13,166 bases of DNA from JBGSIZ01 sp041742255 (GTDB lineage Bacteria > Pseudomonadota > Alphaproteobacteria > Rhodobacterales > Rhodobacteraceae). The translations under genes and the position numbers were made by a program. The notes beneath the pieces were generated by a model. It did not search any database. It saw only the letters and a list, made by a program, of their open reading frames with translations, and was not told the DNA's origin. The DNA lies in NCBI GenBank assembly GCA_041742255.1, contig JBGSIZ010000091.1:1-13166 (forward strand), written 5' to 3'. Numbering within the stretch: the stretch's first letter is position 1; each line of letters opens with the position of its first letter. Shown one piece after another: positions 1 through 8,270 of the stretch.

Positions 1-1828
1 GGATCACCTCGCCCGCGCGGTAAGCCCCCCGGTCCGTCGCCAGAAACACATCGAGCGGCCCTGCCGCCTCGCGCCCTTCCACCCCCCTGTCGGACAGGTC
101 AAAGGCGGCGTCGCGCAACGACAGGAACGCCATATCGTCGCCTTGTTCCACCGTCACGAGCGCGGGGCGGGCGACGCCAAGGCCGCGCGTCATCCCCGGA
201 TCAAACCGGGCAACGCCCCGCGCGTCTGTTGTGGCAGTGCCCAGAACGGCATTGCCTTCTGACAGCAGGGTCGCCGTCACATTCGCACGCGCCGCCGCGT
301 CGCCCAGACCCCGCACCATCAGGGTCAATCCATCCGTGCCCAGAACCGTGGACACCCCAAGATCGGACACGATGAACCACTGTGTCGCGGGCGGCGTGTC
401 GTAGGGATCGGCCCCCGGGATCGCCGCTTGCAGGATATACACTCCGGCGGATTGACCCTGTAGCGCTTCGTCCATCGGGATCCGGGCAAGGATATCCCGG
501 TTCAGATCGCGCGGCACCGTGACCGTCCCGGACCAGATATCCTGTGCAATCTGTGCGCCCAGATAATCCTGATTGTATTCATACAGCGGGCGGGCGAACA
601 AATCGTCCTGCATCGTCCGGATCAGGCTGCGATCCGTCATCTTGCGCAGAGTCAGGTCCACGGTATCGGTGTTGACCGTTTCAATCGGCACCGCCACATC
701 GCCGACGCGCGGCAACAGGTAGGCGTTTGACACAAATCGCACCGCCGGGCTGCGGTCCCGGACATATTGGGTCAGGGTCACGTTCCGGATCAGCTTTTCC
801 CCACTGGCGGCGGGCAATCCTTCGCGCAGGGTGATGCTGTAGCGTTCGCCGTGGACCACGCCATCAATGCACAACTGGCTGTCGTTTACCTCGACCGTGA
901 GTTTGGGATCGGGAAGTTGGACAAACGGGGTGTAATCGACCCCCGCCCGCACCAGCGGTTCCGAAAAGAAGGTGCAGATGCGCGGTGCCGCGCTGTCGCT
1001 TTCCACGGTCGTATCGGCCACCCGGAACCCGTATTTGCCGACCGCCTCGTCCAGCAGCGCCTCGGTATCGCGGCGGGGCTGGATGTCTTGGGCCAAACGC
1101 AAGGCCCGGATCATTTCGCGGCCACGGGCATCCTGTTCAAGAGCCAAGCCCAATTCGACCAGCGCGGTGGCCTGTGCCCCGGCCACGTCTGCCCGCAGAT
1201 AGCCGTTGATCGCCGCAGGCACAGCCCGGACCCGCGCCCGGCCTGCATCGCCACTTCCTTCGCGGGGCATGCTGCGGGCCAACAGCGCATAGTCTACCCA
1301 CAGGTCAGAGGCGTCCAATTGCGACAACGCCGCCCCCATCGCCCGCAACGCCCCGTAAGTGTCGCCAAGCGCCCGGCGGTCTTGGGCCAGTTGCAACAGG
1401 GTCGTGACCGAGTTTTCATTGGCAGGGTGCAAGCGGCCAATTTCGGTTGCCAACGCCCGCGCGTCTTGCAGATCGCTGTCGTTCAGGAACGACAGGTCCC
1501 GCGCCCGCGCCGGGGCGATGTTACGCACAGCAAGGTCAGTGGGGAAAATCCGGGCGGAAATCGCCCCTTGATAGGGTTCCACAGCCGTTGCGCCGGATTT
1601 GGGGAAACAGGACCCCGACCGTTGATTGAACGTGAAGGCCTGACATTGGGCGTTGGCAAGGCACGCGGCCTGACAGGCATCAAGGGTCGTGTCAAAAATG
1701 CTCTGGATGTCGCCGCCGGGGAAATCGACGCCTTCGGAAATAGAGACCCGGCGGTCCGGCACAACATCTTGCGCGGCGGCAAAGGTCGCGGCAAAGCCAA
1801 GAACGGCAGACAAAAGAATGGCGCGCAT
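1..1828 (-). CDS. PAN-domain alpha-2-macroglobulin family protein (N-terminal 609 residues; continues beyond the window)
   Basis: Reading the minus strand from ATG at 1828 gives an open frame to the window edge. Residues 1-19 form a signal peptide (hydrophobic core LLSAVLGFAATFAAA, predicted cleavage before QD). Residues about 45-78 have four cysteines (52, 56, 62, 74) in a C-x3-C-x5-C-x11-C pattern with an AFTFN core, as in PAN/Apple domains. The following 500 residues look like macroglobulin (MG) domains, and the last visible residues read TDRGAYRAGEVI, the family's conserved 'TDR-x-YR-x-G' signature. Known family members are periplasmic, inner-membrane-associated protease traps of about 1,600-1,900 residues, so roughly two thirds is missing, including any thioester motif. 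The start is backed by GAGGG seven bases upstream. It lies 94 bp downstream of yaaA on the same strand. A pbpC partner gene, common for this family, is not seen in the window. The family call is firm; the target proteases are unknown. Confidence 0.88.
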   Translation of the reverse strand, partial: MRAILLSAVLGFAATFAAAQDVVPDRRVSISEGVDFPGGDIQSIFDTTLDACQAACLANAQCQAFTFNQRSGSCFPKSGATAVEPYQGAISARIFPTDLAVRNIAPARARDLSFLNDSDLQDARALATEIGRLHPANENSVTTLLQLAQDRRALGDTYGALRAMGAALSQLDASDLWVDYALLARSMPREGSGDAGRARVRAVPAAINGYLRADVAGAQATALVELGLALEQDARGREMIRALRLAQDIQPRRDTEALLDEAVGKYGFRVADTTVESDSAAPRICTFFSEPLVRAGVDYTPFVQLPDPKLTVEVNDSQLCIDGVVHGERYSITLREGLPAASGEKLIRNVTLTQYVRDRSPAVRFVSNAYLLPRVGDVAVPIETVNTDTVDLTLRKMTDRSLIRTMQDDLFARPLYEYNQDYLGAQIAQDIWSGTVTVPRDLNRDILARIPMDEALQGQSAGVYILQAAIPGADPYDTPPATQWFIVSDLGVSTVLGTDGLTLMVRGLGDAAARANVTATLLSEGNAVLGTATTDARGVARFDPGMTRGLGVARPALVTVEQGDDMAFLSLRDAAFDLSDRGVEGREAAGPLDVFLATDRGAYRAGEVI

Positions 1829-1922
1829 ACTGAAACCCTCACTGAAATATCATTGGTAGGGTCGCACAGGTGCGCGGGCCGTCGCAATGATTCCCCTGTT
1901 GTGGGCCGGCACTGCCGTTCGG

Positions 1923-2696
1923 TCAGGCGGGCGGATAGTCGCGCAGGAAAACCGGGGTGTCCGGCCCCGAAAGGTCCGGATCATAGACATATCCGCCGCT
2001 GGAAAACCCAAGCAAACCCGCCGGGTCCGATACCCGGTTTTCGATGATGAACCGGGCCATCGCCCCGCGTGCCCGTTTGGCAAAGAACGACACGATGCGC
2101 GGGCGGGCGTCCTTGACCTCCATGAATTGCGGCGTGATGACCCGCAGTTTCAGCGCCTTTTGATCGACAGCCGCAAAATATTCCTGACTGGCGCAGTTGA
2201 CCAGCACGGTGGCGTCAAAGGTGCGCGCCTGTGCATTGAGCGCCTTGGCGAGGGTGGCACCCCAGTAGTCATACAAATTGTTGCCGCGCCGCGTTTTCAA
2301 TCGCGACCCCATTTCAAGGCGATAGGGCTGGATCGCGTCCAAAGGGCGCAACAGGCCGTAAAGCCCGGACAGGATCGCCAGATGGTCCTGTGCCCAGCGC
2401 AGGTCATCGGTGGACAGCGTTTTCGCCTCCAGCCCCTGATAGGTGTCGCCGTTAAAGGCCAGTGCCGCCGGTTTCACCTGATCGGCGGCGGGGGCGACCG
2501 AAAACGCGCGAAACCGGTCCCGGTTCAACCGCGCCAGATCATCCGAAATGTCCATCAGCCCCCGCAAATCCCCCAGCGACAGGTTGCGCGCGGTTTTGAC
2601 CAGACGCAGGGCGTCGGCCTGAAACGCGGGCTGGGTCGGGTCCACATCGACCGGGGACATATCGAGCGACTTGGCGGGAGAGAGAACGGTGAGCAT
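1923..2696 (-). CDS. yaaA: Peroxide stress protein YaaA (UPF0246/DUF328)
   Basis: This 257-residue protein is full length for the YaaA family. It opens with the hallmark MLTVLSPAKSLDMSP and carries other conserved stretches, including DHLAILSGLYGLLRPLD, IQPYRLEMG and NLYDYWG. E. coli YaaA lowers intracellular free iron and so limits Fenton damage to DNA and protein during hydrogen peroxide stress. The fold has been reported to bind DNA, but its biochemical activity is not settled. The start is supported by AAGGA six bases before ATG. It sits 58 bp downstream of recQ and 94 bp upstream of the macroglobulin gene, all on the minus strand. Being next to the DNA-repair helicase recQ fits a DNA-damage or oxidative-stress theme, but that link is inference. 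No OxyR-type site was identified by eye. Confidence 0.93.
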   Translation of the reverse strand: MLTVLSPAKSLDMSPVDVDPTQPAFQADALRLVKTARNLSLGDLRGLMDISDDLARLNRDRFRAFSVAPAADQVKPAALAFNGDTYQGLEAKTLSTDDLRWAQDHLAILSGLYGLLRPLDAIQPYRLEMGSRLKTRRGNNLYDYWGATLAKALNAQARTFDATVLVNCASQEYFAAVDQKALKLRVITPQFMEVKDARPRIVSFFAKRARGAMARFIIENRVSDPAGLLGFSSGGYVYDPDLSGPDTPVFLRDYPPA

Positions 2697-2754
2697 CGGG
2701 GGTCCTTTTTCAACATGACCGGAACCTAGGGCGCGTGGCCCCAGAGGGTAGCCG

Positions 2755-4791
2755 TCAGGGGTCTGACAACACCGTCAGAAACGCCGCGCCAAACCGGTCG
2801 GCATGTTTGTCGCCAAGGATACGAGCCAATCCGGTGGCGTCCGGGCCGCGCATCTGGGCCACCTTGGCCAATTGCGACGCGGAACAGGACATGGGTTTGT
2901 CGGTGCCATCCGCCCCGCGCAGCAATGCGGCTTGTGCCGACAACAGCCGGTCATAGAGCGTGCCCGCATCCCGCCCCGCCAGTTTGCGCCGGGCCGGATG
3001 CAGGGCGGCAACCTCGCCCGCGATGACACCCAGAAACGCCGCGCCATAACTCTCCAGCTTTTTCGCGCCGACCCCGCCGATGCGCGCCATGGCGTCCAAC
3101 GTCTGGGGCCGGGTTTCCGCCATTTCAATCAATGTCTTGTCGTTGAAGATGATATAGGCTGGAACGCCTGCCGCCTCGGCCAGCGCGCGCCGCTTGGCCT
3201 TGAGCGCGGACAACAAAGGGGCGTCTTCGTCGCTGACCAATGTGCGGATCACCGGGCCGGTTCCCTTGGCCGCGCGGATCGTGTCGCGGCGCAGGTGGAT
3301 GTCGGCCTCGCCGCACAGGATCGGGCGGGCTTTGTCGGTCATCCGCAGGCCGCCGTGCCGTTCGGGGTCCGGGCGCAACAGGTCGTGCCCCATCATTTGA
3401 CGAAAGATCGCCTGCCATTGGCGGCGGTCATACTCTTGCCCGACACCAAAGGTGGGCAGGCTGTCGTGGCCGCGCGATTTGATCTTGTCGCTGTCTGCCC
3501 CGAGCAAAATCTCGATCAGGTGCCCCGCCCCAAAGGTTTCGCCGGTGCGCAACGCCGCCGACAAGGCCATGCGCACGGGCGTTGTGGCATCGAACACCTC
3601 GGCGGGTTTGTCGCACAGGTCGCAGTTGCCGCAGGGGGCCGGGTCTTCGTCAAAGTATCTCAGCAGGGTCTGACGGCGACAGGCCAGCGCTTCGGCCAGA
3701 CCCAAAAGCGCGTTCAGCCGCCCGTGGTCGGCCATGCGGCGTTCGGGGGGGGCCAGACCTTCGTCAATTTGCTGACGACGGTAGCGGATGTCGTCAGGGC
3801 CAAACAGGGTGAGGGTTTCGGCGGGCGCGCCGTCCCGGCCCGCGCGGCCGATTTCCTGATAATAACTCTCGATGCTTTTGGGCAGATCGGCATGGGCCAC
3901 CCAACGAATATCGGGTTTGTCGATCCCCATGCCAAACGCCACGGTGGCGCAGACGATCAACCCGTCCTCTTGTTGAAACCGGGTTTCGGCAATGCGGCGG
4001 GCCTCGGCCTCCATCCCGCCGTGGTAATGCAGCGCGCTGTGCCCGGCTTCGCGCAGGGCCTGTGCCAGCACCTCGGTTTTGGAGCGGGTGCCGCAATACA
4101 CAATGCCCGATTGTCCCTTGCGGGCGGCGGCAAAGGTCAGGATCTGGGCACGCGGCGCATCCTTGACCGCAAAGGCAAGGTGGATATTGGGCCGGTCAAA
4201 GCCGCGCAAAAAGGTCGCAGGTTGGATACCATCGAACAGCTTTTCGACGATTTCTGCCCGCGTTTCGGCGTCTGCCGTGGCTGTAAACGCAGCGAGCGGC
4301 ACATCGAGCGCGCGGCGCAATTCTCCGATCCGCAGGTAATCGGGCCTAAAATCATGGCCCCACTGGCTGACGCAATGCGCCTCGTCCACCGCGATCAGGC
4401 TGACGCCGACCCGTTTGAGCATTTGCGGAATGCCCCCGACGGCCAGCCGTTCGGGCGCGATATACAGCAGTTTCAGCGTGCCGTTTTCCAGCCCGGCCCA
4501 AACCGCCTCGGTTTCCTCGGGCGTGTTGCCGGACGTCAGCGCGCCCGCCTCTACCCCGGCTTCGCGCAGGCCGCGCACCTGATCCCGCATCAGGGCAATA
4601 AGCGGCGAGATGACAACCGTGACCCCGTCCCGCACCAGCGCGGGCAATTGGAAACACAGCGATTTGCCGCCCCCTGTGGGCATGATGGCCAGCGTGTTCT
4701 GGCCGTCCACGACGCTGTCCACGATCTCTTGCTGGCCCGGACGGAAGGCGTCAAAACCGAATACGGCACGAAGAAGCGTGGCGGCGCTCAT
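2755..4791 (-). CDS. recQ: ATP-dependent DNA helicase RecQ
   Basis: A complete RecQ helicase: 678 residues from ATG at 4791, slightly longer than the E. coli protein. Counting from that start, FRPGQQ is at about 16-21, Walker A PTGGGKS at about 38-44, DEAH with the aromatic-rich loop (DEAHCVSQWGHDFRPDY) from about 136, and motif VI QEIGRAGRDG at about 312-321. The zinc-binding cysteines are at about 371, 387, 390 and 393 (ACRRQ...CGNCDLC). The winged-helix RQC region follows, and a single HRDC domain lies at about 522-596 (LLSALKAKR...GVGAKKLESYG). It unwinds DNA 3' to 5' in RecF-type recombination and fork repair. The frame stays open to an ATG at 4848, which would add 19 residues (MVWDGLTHKSS...) without helicase homology. 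I prefer 4791 because homology begins there, although its ribosome binding site is weak (AGCAGG). The large plus-strand open frame over this gene is a shadow. Confidence 0.96.
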   Translation of the reverse strand: MSAATLLRAVFGFDAFRPGQQEIVDSVVDGQNTLAIMPTGGGKSLCFQLPALVRDGVTVVISPLIALMRDQVRGLREAGVEAGALTSGNTPEETEAVWAGLENGTLKLLYIAPERLAVGGIPQMLKRVGVSLIAVDEAHCVSQWGHDFRPDYLRIGELRRALDVPLAAFTATADAETRAEIVEKLFDGIQPATFLRGFDRPNIHLAFAVKDAPRAQILTFAAARKGQSGIVYCGTRSKTEVLAQALREAGHSALHYHGGMEAEARRIAETRFQQEDGLIVCATVAFGMGIDKPDIRWVAHADLPKSIESYYQEIGRAGRDGAPAETLTLFGPDDIRYRRQQIDEGLAPPERRMADHGRLNALLGLAEALACRRQTLLRYFDEDPAPCGNCDLCDKPAEVFDATTPVRMALSAALRTGETFGAGHLIEILLGADSDKIKSRGHDSLPTFGVGQEYDRRQWQAIFRQMMGHDLLRPDPERHGGLRMTDKARPILCGEADIHLRRDTIRAAKGTGPVIRTLVSDEDAPLLSALKAKRRALAEAAGVPAYIIFNDKTLIEMAETRPQTLDAMARIGGVGAKKLESYGAAFLGVIAGEVAALHPARRKLAGRDAGTLYDRLLSAQAALLRGADGTDKPMSCSASQLAKVAQMRGPDATGLARILGDKHADRFGAAFLTVLSDP

Positions 4792-4884
4792 GCGGGTTGG
4801 CCTGCTGATTGTTGGACTGCTCTTGTGGGTCAACCCATCCCATACCACGACATGTGGTGCAAGCCCGCGACGGTGGCCGCGCGG

Positions 4885-5163
4885 TTAAAGAAGGTTGTTG
4901 ATAATCACGATCCGCGCCGCCTCGATCCCGATGATCACCACGAGCGGCGACAGGTCGATCCCGCCCATCGCGGGCAAAATGCGCCGGATCGGCCCGAACA
5001 AGGGCTCCAGCAACCGCTGCATCCCATACCAGACCTGCGCCACGAACGGTTGCCGCAGGTTCAGCACGTTGAACGTCACCAGCCAGCTGAGGATAAAGTA
5101 GGCGATCACGAAAAACCGCAACAGGTCGAGGATGATGAGCAGGATCTGGGCAAGCGATGTCAT
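4885..5163 (-). CDS. YggT family inner-membrane protein
   Basis: A 92-residue protein with one YGGT repeat: a membrane helix at about residues 5-30 (LLIILDLLRFFVIAYFILSW), the family core RLLEPLFGPIRRILPAMGG-x-DLSPLVV at about 50-75, and a second helix to the C-terminus. Many gammaproteobacterial homologs carry two repeats; one is usual in alphaproteobacteria. The family is tied loosely to cell division, osmotic tolerance and membrane protein organisation, with no agreed molecular function. AAAGGA eight bases before ATG supports the start. It is divergent from the thioesterase gene, sharing the 129-bp region 5164-5292, and lies 93 bp upstream of recQ on the same strand. Confidence 0.9.
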   Translation of the reverse strand: MTSLAQILLIILDLLRFFVIAYFILSWLVTFNVLNLRQPFVAQVWYGMQRLLEPLFGPIRRILPAMGGIDLSPLVVIIGIEAARIVIINNLL

Positions 5164-5240
5164 GGGTCTGGTCCTTTTTCTGGCCCCTTACCTAGTGACT
5201 GGGGTGCGTGGGGGCAATATGGCTTCACGCGGGGTTACGC

Positions 5241-5268
5241 TTGACGGGCGCGTCACCTGTGGCATAGC
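5241..5268 (+). promoter_or_regulatory. Possible sigma70 promoter for the thioesterase-MFS-mepA run
   Basis: TTGACG (5241-5246), a 16-base spacer and CATAGC (5263-5268) lie in the divergent region, ending 24 bases before the thioesterase ATG. The -35 is good and the -10 is poor. This is a by-eye match only. Confidence 0.3.
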
Positions 5269-5292
5269 GGGTCGTGAAACGAGGACCATCCC

Positions 5293-5832
5293 ATGTATCC
5301 AGTCGTCCGCATGTTCTGGCAGCTTTGGCGGCACCGCAATGATCCGCCGCTGGGGTTTACGGACACCCACATCAGCCAGCATTATTGTCTGCCCTGGGAC
5401 ATCGACATCTGGATGGAGCTGAACAACGGTCGCACCCTGACGCTGTATGATCTGGGCCGTATTCCGCTCGGCAAACGGGTGGGCTTGTTGGCCGCGCTCA
5501 AGGCCCGCGGGTGGGGTTTGACCGTGGCGGGGTCCACACCCCGGTATCGGCGCCGCATTCGCGCGTTCGAGCGGATCACAATGAAATCGCGCGGCGTGGG
5601 CGTGGACGCCCGGTTTTTCTATATCGAGCAATCCATGTGGAAACGCGACGGCGAATGTGCGGGGCACGTTTTGATCCGGTCGGCCGTGACCGGAAAATCA
5701 GGCATCGTGCCGCCTGCCGAGGTGTTGGCCCAAATGGGTCATACCGGCGATTTGCCCGGCTTGCCGGACTGGGTTACCGCATGGGCCGCCGCCGATGCGT
5801 TGCGCCCTTGGCCGCCGATGGCGGACGCCTAA
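5293..5832 (+). CDS. Hotdog-fold acyl-CoA thioesterase (4HBT_2, THEM6-like)
   Basis: A 179-residue protein resembling single-hotdog thioesterases of the THEM6/4-hydroxybenzoyl-CoA thioesterase-like type. The diagnostic stretch is the opening of the central hotdog helix, DIDIWMELNNGRTLTLYDLG (about residues 37-56), which matches the 'D-x-x-x-H/E-MNN-x-x-Y' signature around the active-site Asp and helix. A beta-rich segment follows with RRRIRAFERITMKSRGVG and DARFFYIEQSMW. Enzymes of this fold hydrolyse acyl-CoA thioesters, but substrates vary widely and none can be assigned. There is no signal peptide, so it is probably cytosolic. GAGGA seven bases before ATG at 5293 supports the start. The MFS gene begins 61 bases downstream on the same strand, so co-transcription is likely. 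Confidence 0.78.
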   Translation: MYPVVRMFWQLWRHRNDPPLGFTDTHISQHYCLPWDIDIWMELNNGRTLTLYDLGRIPLGKRVGLLAALKARGWGLTVAGSTPRYRRRIRAFERITMKSRGVGVDARFFYIEQSMWKRDGECAGHVLIRSAVTGKSGIVPPAEVLAQMGHTGDLPGLPDWVTAWAAADALRPWPPMADA

Positions 5833-5893
5833 AGGTTTTCTTGCCAGCCCGTCCAAATGCCTGTCTTATCCGGGAAAAATCGGGGGATGGGGC

Positions 5894-7276
5894 ATGGCAG
5901 TCACGAAACGCAAGCGGATCTGGGGATGGATGGCGTTCGATTGGGCGACGCAGCCGTTTTACACCCTTGGCCTGACGTTCATCTTTGGCCCCTATTTTGC
6001 TGCCGTCGCTGCACAGCATTTCATGGGCTCCGGATTGGACACCCAAGCCGCCAACGCGCAGGCGCAGGCGATGTGGTCCGCAGGCCAAACCGTTGCGGGT
6101 TTGCTTATTGCGGTGACCGCCCCGTTTCTGGGGGCCTATGCAGACAGGTCCGGGCGCAAGGTTCCGTGGATCCTGTTCTTTTCGATCATATATGTGATCG
6201 CAAGCTGGATGCTGTGGGGGCTGACGCCGGACGGTGCCAACCTGATGTTCATCCTGATCGTGTTCTACGTCGGGTTCTTTGCGGCCGAAAGCGCGCTCAA
6301 TTTCGTCAACGCGATCCTGCCGTCGCTGGGCAATGACGCCGAAATAGGCCGGATCAGCGGGTCTGGGTCCGCGTTTGGCTATTGGGGCGGGGTCGCATCG
6401 CTGTTCCTGATGCTGTTGCTGCTGGCCGAAAATGAAAGCGGCGTGACCCTGTTGGGCAATGCGCCGTTGTTCGGGCTAGACCCGGCGTTGCGCGAAGGCA
6501 CGCGGTCCGTGGGTCCGTTGATTGCGATCTGGTTCGTGATTTTCATGATCCCGTTTTTTATGTGGGTCCGCGACGATAAACCGACAAAGTTCGGCACGAC
6601 GTCACTCCGCCAAGTGTGGCAGGATCTGATGGCGACGTTGCGGGGTGTGGCCAAACGCAAAAGCCTGCTGAATTTCCTGATTGGGTCGATGTTTTACCGG
6701 GATGCGCTGAACGCCCTGTATGCCTTTGGCGGGGTCTATGCCGCGCTGGTGCTGGATTGGCAGACGGTCCAGATCGGCGTGTTCGGGATTGTTGCCGCAA
6801 TTGCGGCGGCGATCGTGACATGGGCTGCCGGGCTAGCCGATCAGCGATACGGGCCAAAACCGGTGATCCGGGTCGCGGTCTGGGTTCTGATCCTTGTGTC
6901 CTGCGTGATCGTGGGGATGTCGCGTCAAAGCTTGTTTGGCCTGCCTCTCGCCCCCGGATCGACCTTGCCCGACACGATATTCTACATCTGCGGTGCCGCA
7001 ATCGGTGGCGCGGGGGGGGCCATATATGCCGCAAGCCGCACCATGATGGTACGCCATACTCACCCCGACCGCCCGGCCGAAGCGTTTGGCTTGTTCGCCC
7101 TCACCGGCAAAGCCACCGCGTTTCTAGCCCCTGCCGCGATCACGATTTTCACCGCCGCCACCGGAAACACCCAACTGGGGTTCCTTCCGGTGATCTTTCT
7201 GTTCCTGGTCGGACTGTTTCTGCTACGGTGGGTCAACAAGGATGGAGACAAATCCGAATGGTCCGCATCGCGTTAA
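5894..7276 (+). CDS. MFS transporter, UMF1/Atg22-like family
   Basis: A 460-residue polytopic membrane protein with about 12 hydrophobic segments. The N-terminus, RIWGWMAFDWATQPFYTLGL, matches the UMF1/Atg22-like signature ('W-x-x-YDWA-x-x-x-F...'), and the MFS loop between helices 2 and 3 appears as GAYADRSGRKVPWI. The large central loop DDKPTKFGTTSLRQVWQDL divides the two six-helix halves. Fungal Atg22 exports amino acids from the vacuole, but bacterial members have no established substrate. The frame is open upstream to 5795, but that part overlaps the thioesterase gene and lacks membrane-protein character. ATG 5894 has a GGGGGA-type ribosome binding site and precedes the conserved start. 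The stop (7274-7276) overlaps mepA by 19 bases, suggesting translational coupling. Confidence 0.88.
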   Translation: MAVTKRKRIWGWMAFDWATQPFYTLGLTFIFGPYFAAVAAQHFMGSGLDTQAANAQAQAMWSAGQTVAGLLIAVTAPFLGAYADRSGRKVPWILFFSIIYVIASWMLWGLTPDGANLMFILIVFYVGFFAAESALNFVNAILPSLGNDAEIGRISGSGSAFGYWGGVASLFLMLLLLAENESGVTLLGNAPLFGLDPALREGTRSVGPLIAIWFVIFMIPFFMWVRDDKPTKFGTTSLRQVWQDLMATLRGVAKRKSLLNFLIGSMFYRDALNALYAFGGVYAALVLDWQTVQIGVFGIVAAIAAAIVTWAAGLADQRYGPKPVIRVAVWVLILVSCVIVGMSRQSLFGLPLAPGSTLPDTIFYICGAAIGGAGGAIYAASRTMMVRHTHPDRPAEAFGLFALTGKATAFLAPAAITIFTAATGNTQLGFLPVIFLFLVGLFLLRWVNKDGDKSEWSASR

Positions 7277-8181
7277 CGCTCGCCCTGATGGTTGGTTTGG
7301 CCGGGTGCCAGACCGGCAATCGTGCCACGCCCGCCAATGAAGAAGGCACACCCAACACCGTATCCAGCCAGAATTCGGGCGATACGCGCGTGGCCAAAGA
7401 GGTGTTCGGGTATCTCCCGGCCGCGTCGTCCCAGCCGTCTGCCCCGATTGGTGGCTATGCCAAGGGGTGTCAGGCCGGGGCGACCCAACTGGCCGAAACC
7501 GGCCCGACATGGCAATCCATGCGCCTGAGCCGGAACCGCAATTGGGGCCAGCCCGTGTTGGTGGATTTCCTGCAGGACCTGAGCCGCTTTGCCGCCACCC
7601 AACCCGGTTGGGATGGCCTTTATATCGGGGATATGTCGCAGCCGCGCGGCGGGCCGATGTTGACCGGACACGCCAGCCACCAGATCGGTCTTGATGCCGA
7701 TATCTGGATGCTGCCCCCCACCCGTCTGAACCTGTCGCGGCAGGAACGCGAGGATATTTCGTCGATCCGGATGGACCGGACGAGTGGGGCCTATGCGCTT
7801 GACGCGTTCAGCCCGCAGCACATGGAAATCATCAAGCGCGCGGCGTCCGACCCACGTGTGGCCAGGATTTTCGTGTTTCCGGGCGGCAAGGTCGCGATGT
7901 GCAACTGGGCCACGGGCAACCGCGATTGGTTGAGCAAGGTGCGCCCGTGGTATGGGCACAACTATCATTTCCATATCCGCCTGAACTGCCCGCCGGGTGC
8001 TGCAAACTGCGAAGCACAGACCCCGCCGCCAGCAGGTGACGGCTGTGCGGATGCGCAGGTTTGGGTGAACAACATCCTCAACCCGCAACCACCGGACCCC
8101 AACGCGCAGCCCGCACCGGCGCGCGGTCCGTTGACCATGGCGCAACTGCCGGGACAATGTGCTGCAGTGGCATCAAACTGA
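7258..8181 (+). CDS. mepA: Penicillin-insensitive murein DD-endopeptidase MepA (peptidase M74), lipoprotein form
   Basis: A 307-residue MepA homolog. Zinc and active-site residues are all present: H138, H141 and D148 in GHASHQIGLDADIW, and H234, H237 and H239 in WYGHNYHFHIRL. Their spacing matches H110/H113/D120 and H206/H209/H211 of the E. coli enzyme. The mature enzyme cleaves D-alanyl-meso-DAP cross-links in peptidoglycan and is not inhibited by penicillin. The N-terminus MVRIALTLALMVGLAGCQT has a lipobox (LAGC, Cys17), so this copy is probably anchored in the outer membrane, unlike soluble E. coli MepA. Residues about 20-45 are a Ser/Thr/Asn-rich linker, and the C-terminal 35 residues are Pro-rich. 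GGAG nine bases before ATG 7258, inside the MFS gene, supports the start. Confidence 0.94.
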   Translation: MVRIALTLALMVGLAGCQTGNRATPANEEGTPNTVSSQNSGDTRVAKEVFGYLPAASSQPSAPIGGYAKGCQAGATQLAETGPTWQSMRLSRNRNWGQPVLVDFLQDLSRFAATQPGWDGLYIGDMSQPRGGPMLTGHASHQIGLDADIWMLPPTRLNLSRQEREDISSIRMDRTSGAYALDAFSPQHMEIIKRAASDPRVARIFVFPGGKVAMCNWATGNRDWLSKVRPWYGHNYHFHIRLNCPPGAANCEAQTPPPAGDGCADAQVWVNNILNPQPPDPNAQPAPARGPLTMAQLPGQCAAVASN

Positions 8182-8270
8182 TCCGTTGACGACACGGGGC
8201 GGGGGCGGTATGCCGCGCCGTCCCACAACGGGGCCAAGTCGCCGCACCCTTGTCAAAACGGAAAACATAT
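8182..8270 (+). other. mepA to VUT transporter intergenic spacer
   Basis: Eighty-nine bases containing one G/C-rich inverted repeat around GGGCGGGGGCGGTATGCCGC. There is no clear terminator T-tract, promoter or preQ1 aptamer. The transporter may be transcribed with mepA. Confidence 0.4.

Noticed and set aside
767..2047. 426-residue plus-strand open frame
   Set aside because: It is a shadow of the macroglobulin gene, whose minus-strand reading has a signal peptide, PAN cysteines and the TDRGAYR motif.
2803..5244. 813-residue plus-strand open frame
   Set aside because: It lies opposite recQ and yggT, has no domain sense, and comes from the GC-rich codon pattern of the true minus-strand genes.
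8182..8270. preQ1 riboswitch ahead of the VUT transporter
   Set aside because: The family is often riboswitch-controlled, but I saw no short hairpin with an A-rich tail or pseudoknot partner near the ribosome binding site.
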